Shown in pieces: positions 1 to 8,273 of a stretch of DNA of 35,123 nucleotides. The notes under the pieces are model-generated. The model was not told the origin of the DNA, searched no databases, and worked only from the letters and a program-made list of their open reading frames with translations. Each line of letters starts with the position of its first letter. Within the stretch, counting starts at the first letter, position 1. This DNA comes from Dehalococcoidales bacterium (GTDB taxonomy: Bacteria > Chloroflexota > Dehalococcoidia > Dehalococcoidales > UBA1222), in contig JAEEOC010000005.1 of assembly GCA_016284035.1 (NCBI GenBank), forward strand, positions 1 through 35,123, in the 5' to 3' direction. A program made the translations under genes and the position numbers.

Positions 1-114
1 ACGGGTGTCTGGTATCAGAATAAACCTTGTGCGCAATACGAAACGGAAATTGCAAATGATGATAATCTCGTGCTTTTCCTATCTAAGAAATTAAAACGGC
101 AAGACGAAAACTAA
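1..114 (+). CDS. 3' end of an unidentified gene (truncated by window edge)
   Basis: An open frame enters from the left edge and ends with TAA at 112-114, leaving 37 C-terminal residues. The tail is polar and ends in a Lys/Arg-rich stretch (KKLKRQDEN). The codons are richer in A and T than those of the adjacent operon. It converges on the minus-strand gene ending at 156. Nothing in this short tail identifies a family, and it could be a chance open frame, although the lack of stops over 111 bases and the convergent layout fit a real gene end. Confidence 0.4.
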   Translation, partial: TGVWYQNKPCAQYETEIANDDNLVLFLSKKLKRQDEN

Positions 115-155
115 TCTTACAAATTCCAATTTGTAGTACTTCGTACGTTTCAGTA

Positions 156-581
156 TCAATTATTAGTTCGGCGCTTCATACGTTGTTCCCGGTTCTTTTC
201 TTCGGAATCGAACAGCGTCACTGCCAGATCAGTCAGTTCTTTGCCCCATAGTTCACCCGTTTTTTGTACCTCTGCCCATGGACAGAGGGCGGCATAGTCT
301 TCATCGAGTTCGATATCATATGAACCATTGCGGTCGCTGACGCTTTTATACAAGTGTCTGCCCGTGCCGATCAACTCATGGGCGCCTCGGCGGTCCAGAC
401 GTTCAGTTTTAAGACGGCTGTAGGTGTCCTTGCCGATCTCATATAGATCGTAGTATCCGGCTACATAAGATTCTGCGGTGTAGAGTTCTCTTTTTTTGTC
501 GTGACAGGCTTTCCAGCCGTCACCCTCTACAAATTCCAGCTGTTCTTCTGTGTCTTGTGTCATCTTAGGTTTTCTTGGCAT
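156..581 (-). CDS. Hypothetical protein at the end of the rpsB-ispG operon
   Basis: This 141-residue protein is not recognised. It is highly charged and apparently soluble, without a signal peptide or membrane segment. It starts with a basic stretch (MPRKPK), has an aromatic Tyr-rich middle, and ends in a basic Lys/Arg tail (MKRRTNN). Only two Cys are present, so it is not an obvious metal-binding protein. It begins 14 bases after the ispG stop codon on the same strand, so it is probably the last gene of the operon; a purine-rich stretch (AACGGGGATCC) before the ATG may serve as a weak ribosome binding site. Its position alone does not justify assigning a role in isoprenoid synthesis. Confidence 0.7.
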   Translation of the reverse strand: MPRKPKMTQDTEEQLEFVEGDGWKACHDKKRELYTAESYVAGYYDLYEIGKDTYSRLKTERLDRRGAHELIGTGRHLYKSVSDRNGSYDIELDEDYAALCPWAEVQKTGELWGKELTDLAVTLFDSEEKNREQRMKRRTNN

Positions 582-595
582 AATGGATCCCCGTT

Positions 596-1639
596 CTAGA
601 GATCTTCTATCTCCTTGAGGATACGGGGAATGATCTCATCTTCGGGGACATTACCGATGGTCTCTCCCTTCTTGAAGATGAGTCCGCAATTCTTTCCGCA
701 GGCGACGCCGACATCGGCATCTCTTGCTTCGCCCGGACCGTTCACGGCACATCCCATGACGGCGACTTTGATTGGCTTTTTGATGTCTTTCAGAGCTTCT
801 TCCATGTCGTGAGCCAGCTTGAAGACATCAGCCTGTGTCCTTCCGCAGGTGGGACAGCTGATGAGCTTGGGACCGTTGTCCCGTAGTCCCAGAGATCTAA
901 GTATCTCGAGTCCTGCTCTGACTTCTTCCACTGGGTCGGCAGTTAAGGACACTCTGATGGTGTCTCCGATACCTTCATCCAGAAGTATCCCCAGTCCCAC
1001 CGAGCTCCTGATGACACCGCAGTAGGAAGTCCCTGCTTCGGTGATCCCCAGATGCAGAGGATAGGGGATGAGTTTGGCTATCTTCTCGTATGCCCTGACA
1101 GTAGTCGGGACATCGGATGCTTTCAATGATACTTTTATGAGCCCGAAATCCAGGTCTTCCAGGATTCGTACATGGCGCATGGCGGCTTCCACCATGCGGT
1201 CGGGAAGCGGCATGCTCTCATCCAGATCCTTGGGGAGAGAGCCGGCATTGACGCCGATCCTGATGGGGATGTTTCTTTCTTTAGCGGCTTTTACGACGGC
1301 TTCGGTGCGTTCGCGTCCGCCGATATTGCCGGGATTCAGTCTGAGGGCATCTACTCCGCCTTTGATGGCGGTGAGGGCCAGTCGGTAATCGAAGTGGATA
1401 TCGGCAACGAGCGGGATACGGATCTGTTTTCTGATATCGGCAAGAGCTTCAGCGGCCTGTTCATCGGGTACCGCAAGACGGATGATCTCGCATCCGGCTT
1501 CTTCCAGTTCCCTGATGCTTCGGACAGTCGCTTTGATGTCGCGGGTATCGGTCTTGGTCATGGACTGTACGGTGATTGGTGCATCACCGCCGACAAGAAC
1601 GTCACCGATATGTAGCTGAATGCTCTTCCTGCGTGTCAT
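596..1639 (-). CDS. ispG: 4-hydroxy-3-methylbut-2-enyl diphosphate synthase (IspG/GcpE)
   Basis: IspG carries out the penultimate step of the MEP isoprenoid pathway, converting 2-C-methyl-D-erythritol 2,4-cyclodiphosphate to HMBPP in the cytosol with a [4Fe-4S] cluster. The 347 residues match the usual length of the two-domain bacterial form. An N-terminal TIM barrel starts with the typical GDAPITVQSMTKTDTRD region. The C-terminal ferredoxin-reductase-like domain has CPTCGRTQ followed by GCAVNGPGEARDADVG, which carries the three cluster Cys and the conserved Glu. The start overlaps the rseP stop by four bases (ATGA), so translation is probably coupled. With dxr two genes upstream, it shows that this organism uses the MEP rather than the mevalonate route. 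Confidence 0.97.
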   Translation of the reverse strand: MTRRKSIQLHIGDVLVGGDAPITVQSMTKTDTRDIKATVRSIRELEEAGCEIIRLAVPDEQAAEALADIRKQIRIPLVADIHFDYRLALTAIKGGVDALRLNPGNIGGRERTEAVVKAAKERNIPIRIGVNAGSLPKDLDESMPLPDRMVEAAMRHVRILEDLDFGLIKVSLKASDVPTTVRAYEKIAKLIPYPLHLGITEAGTSYCGVIRSSVGLGILLDEGIGDTIRVSLTADPVEEVRAGLEILRSLGLRDNGPKLISCPTCGRTQADVFKLAHDMEEALKDIKKPIKVAVMGCAVNGPGEARDADVGVACGKNCGLIFKKGETIGNVPEDEIIPRILKEIEDL

Positions 1640-2697
1640 GGGATTATCCTGACTCCTGATATCAGTCTTCCGATATCAGATGATATTGCAAAGATCATCA
1701 GTGCCGCAAGGCATAAGAATCCGATCATATTGATCACTCTGGTCGCAGTATCGGGAAGCGGCTTGCCCCTGACCCATTCGATGATGGAGATGATGACCTG
1801 TCCTCCGTCGAGACCCGGGATGGGAAGCAGATTGAGTACTGCCAGGTTGATGCAGAGGAGTGCCATGAAGAGCAATAGAGTGCTGAATCCCATGTCGAGG
1901 TAGGCCCCTGTGACCTGAACGATGCTGATGGGACCTGCGACGTCGAAAGGTTCTTCACCTGAAAAGACCTTCGCAAACGCGCCGATGAAGAGTGTGTAGA
2001 AAGAATTGGTGGTCGTGATGGACTGCGGAATGGCTTCCAGCAGAGGGACCGAGCCTTTTACTATCTCATAATCGATGAACTGGACCATGATGCCGAGGGC
2101 TCCCTGTCCTTCGGGAGGATTGCTCCTGGGGATGACTGTCAGGTCAACGATGGTACCGTCATTCTTTTTGACGGTGATGGTGTTCTCCTGATCGAGTCTT
2201 CCTGCAATGGCGTCTTCCAGTCTGGAATCATATGATATCTCGATGCCGTTGGCAGACAGGATGATGTCGCCCGGGACGAGTCCGGCAGCTGCTGCCGGGG
2301 TGCCGTCGACGACTGCAGATACCTGCATCTTGCCGCCGCTGATACCGATATCATGGGGTACGATCAGCGCGATGAATACGATGACGTAAGCCAGTATGGC
2401 TGTTGCGACTGAACCTGCCAGTGCTATGAGAAGCCTTTTCCAAGGTTTCTGGTTGTTGAGAGCGCGGGCATCAGTGCCCGTTTCATCTATATTGAAGCGG
2501 TTGAAACCGCCCAAAGGTATCCAGTTCAGTGAATAGGTGGTCTCGCCTTTGGTGGTCGAGATGATCTTGGGAGGATATCCGATGCCGAATTCGTCGACTC
2601 TTACGTTCAGAGCTTTGGCAACGGAAAAATGCCCCAGTTCATGGAAGAATACGATGATGCCAAGGATGATCACGCAGGTGAGGATGTTAGCGATCAT
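1636..2697 (-). CDS. rseP: RIP site-2 metalloprotease RseP/RasP
   Basis: This is a zinc-dependent intramembrane protease of the site-2 family, which cleaves anti-sigma factors or remnant signal peptides in the cytoplasmic membrane. The 353 residues contain the catalytic HELGH at residues 19-23 inside the first membrane segment, a second hydrophobic segment near residues 95-115, a PDZ domain at about 120-200 (GTPAAAAGLVPGD is its ligand-groove region), and the third catalytic element NLLPIPGLDGGQ near residue 290, followed by a last membrane helix. It lies six bases after dxr and overlaps ispG. The order dxr-rseP next to cdsA and uppS is the usual bacterial arrangement. The substrate cannot be told from this window. 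Confidence 0.96.
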   Translation of the reverse strand: MIANILTCVIILGIIVFFHELGHFSVAKALNVRVDEFGIGYPPKIISTTKGETTYSLNWIPLGGFNRFNIDETGTDARALNNQKPWKRLLIALAGSVATAILAYVIVFIALIVPHDIGISGGKMQVSAVVDGTPAAAAGLVPGDIILSANGIEISYDSRLEDAIAGRLDQENTITVKKNDGTIVDLTVIPRSNPPEGQGALGIMVQFIDYEIVKGSVPLLEAIPQSITTTNSFYTLFIGAFAKVFSGEEPFDVAGPISIVQVTGAYLDMGFSTLLLFMALLCINLAVLNLLPIPGLDGGQVIISIIEWVRGKPLPDTATRVINMIGFLCLAALMIFAISSDIGRLISGVRIIP

Positions 2698-2703
2698 GTC
2701 CTG

Positions 2704-3804
2704 TTACCGTCCCTGACAGAGAGACCTGACGTATTCGTGGGTCTCGGTAGTGATCTTTCGGATATCCTGTGCATCGAAGGTATCCAGCGCTTTATGATGA
2801 GAAAGAGCGTCTTCGATGACGGCGGGGATGTCGGTGTATTTGATCTTTCGGTCGAGGAAAGCCTCGACGGCGATATCATCGGCAGCGCACAGTACGGTGG
2901 GGTAGGTCTTTCCCAGCGTGATCGCTCTTACCGCCAGCCCCAGACAGGGGAATCGGTCATTATCCGGTCTCTCGAATGTCATGGTTGTCAGTGTGTCGAG
3001 ATCGATAGCAGGAATAACGGGATTCGGCAGCCTCTCAGGATATGAGAGAGCGAACTGGATGGGGATACGCATATCGGGTACTCCCAGCTGGGCCTTGATG
3101 GCGCCGTCCACGAACTCCACCATTGAATGGATGATGCTCTGGGGATGGACCAGTACTTCGATCTGATCGATAGCAGTTCCGAAGAGACGGTATGCTTCGA
3201 TGATCTCAAAACCCTTGTTCATAAGGGTAGATGAATCGATGGTGACTTTCTTTCCCATATTCCATGAAGGGTGTTTCAAGGCCTGTTCGGGGGTGATGGA
3301 AGGCATTTCGGATTTGGGAGTCTTTCTGAAGGGACCGCCTGATGCGGTGAGTATGATCTTGCGGGGCTTTCCCTCTCCAAGGAGACACTGCCAGATGGCA
3401 GAATGTTCGCTGTCGATGGGATGAAGTCTTGCACCGCTCTTCTTACAGTTCTTATTGATGATCTCGCCGGCTGAGACCAGCGTTTCCTTATTGGCGATGG
3501 CAATCGTTTTTCCGCAGGTCGATGCACCGATGGTGGCTTCCAGAGCAGAAAGACCGACGGTCGCGATGACGACGATATCGGCTTCATCCATGGTGGCAAG
3601 ATCGGTAAGGATGGATGCATCCTGATTAGATGCGACGAAGACATGTTTCGGGGAGAAAGCGCGGATCTGTTCCTGAAGCAGCGGAGTATCATGACCTGCT
3701 GCCAGTGCTGTTACTTCATACAGGTCGCGGTGCTGATCGATGACATCCAGTGTCTGGGTGCCGATGCTTCCGGTGGAACCTAGTATCGCTACGCGTTTCT
3801 TCAT
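2704..3804 (-). CDS. dxr: 1-deoxy-D-xylulose-5-phosphate reductoisomerase
   Basis: Dxr converts DXP to MEP using NADPH and a divalent metal, the first committed step of the MEP pathway. The 366 residues begin with the dinucleotide-binding GSTGSIGTQTLDVI. Other family marks are ANKETLVSAGE, PIDSEHSAIWQ (catalytic region, metal-binding Asp and Glu) and LTASGGPFR. The start codon has no Shine-Dalgarno; instead a TATCAT box at 3812-3817 (minus) lies seven bases upstream, so an internal promoter may give a leaderless transcript. A gap of 54 bases separates it from cdsA, the largest gap between cdsA and ispG in this operon, which fits an extra promoter there. Confidence 0.97.
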   Translation of the reverse strand: MKKRVAILGSTGSIGTQTLDVIDQHRDLYEVTALAAGHDTPLLQEQIRAFSPKHVFVASNQDASILTDLATMDEADIVVIATVGLSALEATIGASTCGKTIAIANKETLVSAGEIINKNCKKSGARLHPIDSEHSAIWQCLLGEGKPRKIILTASGGPFRKTPKSEMPSITPEQALKHPSWNMGKKVTIDSSTLMNKGFEIIEAYRLFGTAIDQIEVLVHPQSIIHSMVEFVDGAIKAQLGVPDMRIPIQFALSYPERLPNPVIPAIDLDTLTTMTFERPDNDRFPCLGLAVRAITLGKTYPTVLCAADDIAVEAFLDRKIKYTDIPAVIEDALSHHKALDTFDAQDIRKITTETHEYVRSLCQGR

Positions 3805-3840
3805 ATCTTTAATGATAGCTAATGAACAGGAAAATCTAAA
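3805..3840 (-). promoter_or_regulatory. Candidate internal promoter of dxr
   Basis: On the minus strand a TTTAGA (3835-3840) and a TATCAT (3812-3817) are separated by 17 bases. Transcription would begin near 3805, directly at the dxr ATG (3802-3804). The -10 box differs from consensus at one base and the -35 box at two. No ribosome binding site lies between the box and the ATG. This is a sequence-only prediction. Confidence 0.4.
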
Positions 3841-3858
3841 ATGATCTGACGGGCATGG

Positions 3859-4695
3859 CTACAGGGCGAGTACCATGGACCAGATGAATGTGACGAGACC
3901 GCTCATTATCAGGCTGTCGATCCTGTCCAGCATACCGCCGTGACCGGGAAGGAGATTCGAAGAATCCTTGAGATTGGCTGAACGTTTGAAATAGGATTCG
4001 ATGAGATCGCCGAATACGGCCACCGGGAAGAGTGTCACACAGTAGAGGATCACCTGCCAGACGGCAAAACCGATATGGAGGAAGTGGTTGAGCAGGAGTG
4101 CTGATGCAACGAGTCCGGCGAAACCTCCGAAGAGTCCTTCGACACTCTTTTTGGGACTCAGATTAGGAGCAAAGTGGTGTCTTCCCAAAGAAACGCCGAC
4201 AAAATACGAGAAGATATCGATAGCAAATACGTTGACGAAGGCGAAGATGAGCAGGAACTTTCCGTCTTCAGCTGCGCCGATATTGACATAGAAGCTGGGC
4301 AGAAGGCCGAGATAGATGATGCCGAACATGGTCCACGCTGCAGAGTCGGCGCCTTCTCTGTAATCTCTGTGTCTGAGCATGTTGCAGAGTACCACGGCTG
4401 CAATCACTCCGACCAGCACGAACGATACCGCTACCGGGCTGATGTACAGCACCGATGAACTGATGGCCAGTCTGGAAATGTAGAGCGCAAAAATGAGGAA
4501 TACGATCGCGACATGACCGATCCTGCGGAAAGGTTTGTGTCCGATGCTGACGGCGATGTCATAGAACTCTTTGAGCGCCAGTTCACATGCCGCTGTCAGC
4601 AGTACCGCAAACAGCGGCAGCGGTGCATTGTTGAACCATATGCATACAGCCAGGATCGGGACCAAAATGAGAGCAGTGAGAATTCTTTTTAACAT
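3859..4695 (-). CDS. cdsA: Phosphatidate cytidylyltransferase (CDP-diglyceride synthase)
   Basis: CdsA makes CDP-diacylglycerol from phosphatidic acid and CTP in the cytoplasmic membrane, supplying all major phospholipids. The 278 residues form about seven to eight hydrophobic segments. The C-terminal part carries the family signature: SPKKSVEGLFGG, then FGDLIESYFKRSANLKD and LPGHGGMLDRIDSLI, with the conserved KR, KD, HGG and DRID elements. Its start overlaps the end of uppS by seven bases, indicating translational coupling. Length and motif content are normal. Confidence 0.96.
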   Translation of the reverse strand: MLKRILTALILVPILAVCIWFNNAPLPLFAVLLTAACELALKEFYDIAVSIGHKPFRRIGHVAIVFLIFALYISRLAISSSVLYISPVAVSFVLVGVIAAVVLCNMLRHRDYREGADSAAWTMFGIIYLGLLPSFYVNIGAAEDGKFLLIFAFVNVFAIDIFSYFVGVSLGRHHFAPNLSPKKSVEGLFGGFAGLVASALLLNHFLHIGFAVWQVILYCVTLFPVAVFGDLIESYFKRSANLKDSSNLLPGHGGMLDRIDSLIMSGLVTFIWSMVLAL

Positions 4696-5393
4696 CCTTC
4701 AACCCTTCCGAATTTTCTTTTTCGTTCGGCATAAGACTCCAATGCTTTGGATATCTCTTCATCGCCGAAATCCGGCCAGAGGGTCGGAGAATAGTAGTAT
4801 TCCGCATAGGCGCATTCCCAAATGAGGAAGTTGGAAAGGCGCTGTTCGCCGGCGCTGCGGATCACGAGATCCACAGGCGGCATGTTGGGCACATAAAGGT
4901 GACTGTCCATCATCTCTTCAGTGACATTTGAGAGATCACAGCCTTCCTCAGCCATGGAGCGCACCGCATCGATGATCTCCTGTCTGCCGCCGTAATCGAT
5001 GGCAAGACAGAGAGTCATGCCGGTATTCTTGCTCGTCCTGAGGACTGCGTCATCCAGGGCTTTCTTGACCTTTTCGCTGAAGTGGCAGGTCCTGCCGGTG
5101 TGGATGAGACGGACATTGTTGGAATCGATCTTGTCGATATACTTCCCCAGACTCTTGATGAACAGTTCAAAGAGTCCGGATACTTCATCGGAAGGACGGT
5201 TCCAGTTTTCTGTCGAGAATGTATAGAGTGTTGCAAACTCGATATTATGGTTGACCAGGGATTCCAGTACGCGGTCGGTGGCTTCGACACCGGCTTTGTG
5301 TCCGAACAGACGCGGGAGCTTTTTGGACGTAGCCCAGCGGCCGTTGCCGTCCATGATGATCGCTATATGTTTAGGGAGTTGCTTCTCATCCAT
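4689..5393 (-). CDS. uppS: Undecaprenyl diphosphate synthase (isoprenyl transferase)
   Basis: UppS condenses isopentenyl diphosphate with farnesyl diphosphate in cis to make the C55 carrier lipid for peptidoglycan and other wall polymers. The 234 residues start with the diphosphate-binding IIMDGNGRWA (catalytic Asp at residue 15), and the C-terminal part has DLVIRSAGEQRLSNF and WPDF, the substrate-binding signature. The length is typical for the cis-prenyltransferase family. It follows frr by 15 bases. No clear Shine-Dalgarno precedes the ATG, so it may depend on translation of frr. Confidence 0.96.
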   Translation of the reverse strand: MDEKQLPKHIAIIMDGNGRWATSKKLPRLFGHKAGVEATDRVLESLVNHNIEFATLYTFSTENWNRPSDEVSGLFELFIKSLGKYIDKIDSNNVRLIHTGRTCHFSEKVKKALDDAVLRTSKNTGMTLCLAIDYGGRQEIIDAVRSMAEEGCDLSNVTEEMMDSHLYVPNMPPVDLVIRSAGEQRLSNFLIWECAYAEYYYSPTLWPDFGDEEISKALESYAERKRKFGRVEGC

Positions 5394-5408
5394 GGCGGTC
5401 GGCGGTCT

Positions 5409-5963
5409 CTATACCTGTCGTAACTCGGTTTCCTTGGCAGCGGTCAGCTGGTCGATGTTGGCGACATAAGCGTCGATCATCTTCTGGAGCTTGGCTTCAC
5501 CGCGTTTCATGTCATCCTGGGAGATCTCTTTGTCCTTCTCCAGTTTCTTGATGCCGTCGAGCGCGTCGCGTCGGTGATTCCTGAGGATGACTTTCTGTTC
5601 TTCGGCCATCTTCTTGATCTGTTTGACGAGATCGTTTCGGCGTTCCTCGGATAGGGGAGGGATGGTGAGACGGATGATCGAACCGTCGTTGGACGGGGTG
5701 ATGCCGAGAGAGCTCTGCATGATCGCTTTTTCGATCAGGTTGATGCTCTTATGATCCCACGGCTGGATGGTGATCATGTTGCTGGCTGCAACGGATACCA
5801 CGGCCATGTGATTGATGGGAGTAGGTGTTCCGGCGTAATCGACTTTGATGTTATCAAGCATAGAAGGATTGGCGCGGCCGGTGCGGATCGTGGCGAAATC
5901 CTTCTTGAGAGCTTCGATCGTTGCCTGCATCTTACCCTCGGTCTTCTGAAGAATATCGTTCAT
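5409..5963 (-). CDS. frr: Ribosome recycling factor
   Basis: RRF splits post-termination ribosomes together with EF-G. The 184 residues match the standard two-domain form: a long three-helix bundle and a small beta domain. Typical elements are ATIRTGRANPSMLD, IQPWDHKSI, GSIIRLTIPPLSEERR and the LRNHRRDALDGIKKLEKD helix. A perfect AGGAGG lies seven bases before the ATG, so initiation should be strong. It sits between pyrH and uppS, the order seen in most Bacillota. Confidence 0.97.
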   Translation of the reverse strand: MNDILQKTEGKMQATIEALKKDFATIRTGRANPSMLDNIKVDYAGTPTPINHMAVVSVAASNMITIQPWDHKSINLIEKAIMQSSLGITPSNDGSIIRLTIPPLSEERRNDLVKQIKKMAEEQKVILRNHRRDALDGIKKLEKDKEISQDDMKRGEAKLQKMIDAYVANIDQLTAAKETELRQV

Positions 5964-5985
5964 TTCATTACCTCCTATTGATCGA

Positions 5986-6708
5986 TTATTCCAATGTCAC
6001 TTTCGTTCCGACATGCTCGCCTGTGAGGAGCTTTGCGAGATCATCGTTGGCAAGGATATCGAAGACGTTGATCGAGACATTGTTTTCCATGCATAAAGTC
6101 AAAGCAGTTGCATCCATGACAGAAAGCTTTCTTGAGAGGGCTTCTGCGAATGTGATGTGGTCGAACTTCTTGGCATTTTTGTTCTTCCTGGGATCTGAAT
6201 CATAGATGCCGTCTACTTTGTTCTTGCTCATGATGAGCAGATCGACCCCCAGTTCGATCGCACGCAATGCTGCGGCGGTGTCTGTGGTCATATAAGGGTT
6301 GCCGGTACCGCCGGCAAGGATGACGACACGTCCCTTTTCCATATGTCGGAGGGCTTTTCTGCGGATATACGGTTCGGCTACCTGCTGGATGTTGATGGCA
6401 GTCTGGATACGTGTGTCAATGCCCTGTTTTTCCAGAGCGTCCTGTAAAGAGATGGCGTTGATGACAGTTGCTAGCATGCCGGCATAATCGGCAGCTGCTC
6501 TGTCGAAGCCCTGCTGTTCAGCAGGTGCACCGCGCCAAATGTTTCCCCCACCAACAACTATGGCTACTTCAATGCCCATGTCGTGAGCGACTTTAACGCG
6601 CGATGCTACCTGTTGCAGTGTCTTGGCATCGATACCATAGTCTGTATTACCTTTGAAAGCCTCTCCGCTCAGTTTGAGAAGGATCCGTTTGTAAACGGGA
6701 TTAGGCAT
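5986..6708 (-). CDS. pyrH: UMP kinase
   Basis: PyrH phosphorylates UMP to UDP in pyrimidine nucleotide synthesis and is a hexamer of the amino acid kinase fold. The 240 residues include the N-terminal [13 protein letters not shown], the nucleotide-binding [33 protein letters not shown] split around the UMP site, and [14 protein letters not shown]. Length is normal. An AGGAG stands six bases before the ATG. It is 15 bases downstream of tsf, as in most bacteria. Confidence 0.97.
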   Translation of the reverse strand: MPNPVYKRILLKLSGEAFKGNTDYGIDAKTLQQVASRVKVAHDMGIEVAIVVGGGNIWRGAPAEQQGFDRAAADYAGMLATVINAISLQDALEKQGIDTRIQTAINIQQVAEPYIRRKALRHMEKGRVVILAGGTGNPYMTTDTAAALRAIELGVDLLIMSKNKVDGIYDSDPRKNKNAKKFDHITFAEALSRKLSVMDATALTLCMENNVSINVFDILANDDLAKLLTGEHVGTKVTLE

Positions 6709-6723
6709 AGCAGACTCCTGGAT

Positions 6724-7257
6724 TTAGTTATTTGCGTTTATTACGTTGGTCTTACCGACTTCATATCGGATGAAGCGGGAGACTTTGATGTTTTCCTTAT
6801 ACTTTGCAACACAATCGATGATGAGATCTTTGATTGTGAGGGAAGGATCCTTGAAGAACGGCTGGCTCAGGAGGTCGACGATCTCGTCGGATTCGAGAGT
6901 CTCTTTGCGTTCTGCAGGGACGGATTCGGGGTTGATATATTCGGGAGCCATTGCAGCGATCTGCATTGCGATGTTGCGGGCGAGTTCCTGGAAACCTTCG
7001 TTATGAGCAACGAAGTCGGTCTCGCAGTTGACTTCGACCATGGCGCCGATTCGTCCGTTGTGGACATATGAACCGATACAACCCTGGGCGGCTACTCGGT
7101 CTGCTTTCTGTGCTGCCTTGATGACACCCTTTTCTCGGATGATCTCGATAGCTCTCTTGATGTCGCCGTCGGCTTCTTCAAGAGCTTTCTTGCAGTCCAT
7201 GGTTCCGGCCTGGGTGATACCACGTAATTCTTTAATCTGTTCGATAGAGATAGCCAT
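6724..7257 (-). CDS. tsf: Elongation factor Ts (short form)
   Basis: EF-Ts is the GDP-exchange factor of EF-Tu. The N-terminal UBA-like domain is clear ([16 protein letters not shown]), followed by the core region with the conserved [14 protein letters not shown]. At 177 residues it is much shorter than the roughly 280-residue E. coli form and resembles the short forms with one core subdomain, such as that of Thermus. The end is followed directly by a stop and then a normal pyrH start, so this looks like a true short form and not a frameshift. A GGAGAC lies about eight bases before the ATG. It is the second gene of the operon after rpsB. Confidence 0.95.
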   Translation of the reverse strand: MAISIEQIKELRGITQAGTMDCKKALEEADGDIKRAIEIIREKGVIKAAQKADRVAAQGCIGSYVHNGRIGAMVEVNCETDFVAHNEGFQELARNIAMQIAAMAPEYINPESVPAERKETLESDEIVDLLSQPFFKDPSLTIKDLIIDCVAKYKENIKVSRFIRYEVGKTNVINANN

Positions 7258-7298
7258 CTAAGTTGTCTCCAATCTTCTTAATAATTAATGTCAGAAAA

Positions 7299-8063
7299 CT
7301 ATTCAGCGGCTGCTTCGGCAGCTTCTTCGGTTGCTTCTGCAGTTTCTTCGATCTCAACCTGTTCGACGGTGGGCTGTCCGCCAGTGACTTCCAGGATGGA
7401 AGTGGCGATCTTGCCGGCGATCAGTTTGATTGCGCGAAGAGCATCATCGTTGGAAGGAATAGGGGCATCGATCTCGTCAGGGTTGCAGTTAGTGTCGACC
7501 ATGGCGATGATGGGGATACCGACTCGCTGAGCTTCTGCAACGGCGATTCGTTCCTTGGTAGGATCGATGATGAAGAGGGCAGCGGGAAGTGCGGTCATTT
7601 CTTTGATGCCGCCGAGCTGGACGTTGAGTTCATCGATCTCTTCGTTGAGATCCTGGACTTCTTTCTTGGGAAGTCGGGCGAACTCGCCTTTTTCTCGCTG
7701 GTCTTCAAGCTGGACCAAGTGGTCGATTCGCTTCTGGATGGTCTGGAAGTTGGTAAGGGTACCGCCGATCCATCTCTGATTGACATAATACATGTTGCAG
7801 CGTTTTGCTTCTTCTTCGATGATGGTCTGAGCCTGTTTTTTGGTACCTACGAAAAGGATCTTGCCGCCTTCACCGGCGATCTCTTTAACATAGTCACATG
7901 CTTCGTTGAGCATGGCAGCGGTCTTTTCAAGGTCAATGATATGGATGCCGTTCCTCTTGGTGAAGATATACTTCTTCATGTGAGGATTCCAGCGGCTGGT
8001 CTGATGACCGAAATGAGCACCCGCTTCAAGTAATTCTTTGATTGTAGTGGTATTGTCTGCCAA
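7299..8063 (-). CDS. rpsB: 30S ribosomal protein S2
   Basis: S2 binds the 30S subunit near the head-body junction and is needed for S1 or mRNA binding. The 254 residues include the typical [17 protein letters not shown] near the N terminus, [22 protein letters not shown] and [15 protein letters not shown]. The C terminus is an Ala/Glu-rich tail ([13 protein letters not shown]), common in this family. The start is a TTG codon at 8061-8063, supported by GGAGGG nine bases upstream and by the absence of any in-frame ATG further up. It is the first gene of the operon. Confidence 0.96.
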   Translation of the reverse strand: MADNTTTIKELLEAGAHFGHQTSRWNPHMKKYIFTKRNGIHIIDLEKTAAMLNEACDYVKEIAGEGGKILFVGTKKQAQTIIEEEAKRCNMYYVNQRWIGGTLTNFQTIQKRIDHLVQLEDQREKGEFARLPKKEVQDLNEEIDELNVQLGGIKEMTALPAALFIIDPTKERIAVAEAQRVGIPIIAMVDTNCNPDEIDAPIPSNDDALRAIKLIAGKIATSILEVTGGQPTVEQVEIEETAEATEEAAEAAAE

Positions 8064-8109
8064 GAAATTTGCCCTCCAAGGTCTTGTTCTAAATTTATTT
8101 CAAAGCGGT

Positions 8110-8138
8110 ATTTTAGCATATCTCCTGTTCATGAGCAA
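8110..8138 (-). promoter_or_regulatory. Candidate promoter of the rpsB operon
   Basis: On the minus strand TTGCTC (8133-8138) and TAAAAT (8110-8115) are 17 bases apart, and the -10 box is preceded by TGC, an extended -10 element. Transcription would begin near 8103, giving a leader of about 40 bases that ends with the GGAGGG ribosome binding site. No autoregulatory S2 structure was recognised in this short leader. Confidence 0.5.
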
Positions 8139-8239
8139 ACTCTATTTTATTTATTTAAGACTTTTCTCTTTGTAAAACTGCTACCAAAATAGGTTGAGAT
8201 CATATTGTTTTTGAGTTCAAAACAGTCTTGTTGATGCAG

Positions 8240-8267
8240 TTGATTTTCATTTTTCGGGTGTTATAAT
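8240..8267 (+). promoter_or_regulatory. Candidate promoter of the usp-trkA operon, positioned for a leaderless mRNA
   Basis: TTGATT (8240-8245) and a perfect TATAAT (8262-8267) are 16 bases apart. The ATG at 8274 follows the -10 box by only six bases, so the expected start site is at or within about three bases of the A of the ATG. There is no Shine-Dalgarno in this stretch. Confidence 0.55.
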
Positions 8268-8273
8268 TGCAAC

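Noticed and set aside
119-134. Palindrome ACAAATT-CC-AATTTGT between two convergent gene ends
   Set aside because: It is a neat inverted repeat, but the loop is only two bases and no T-run follows, so it is not a convincing terminator.
7263-8033. Long open frame antisense to rpsB (256 codons)
   Set aside because: It is the mirror of a clear S2 gene, has low-complexity Phe/Asp/Gly composition and no ribosome binding site.
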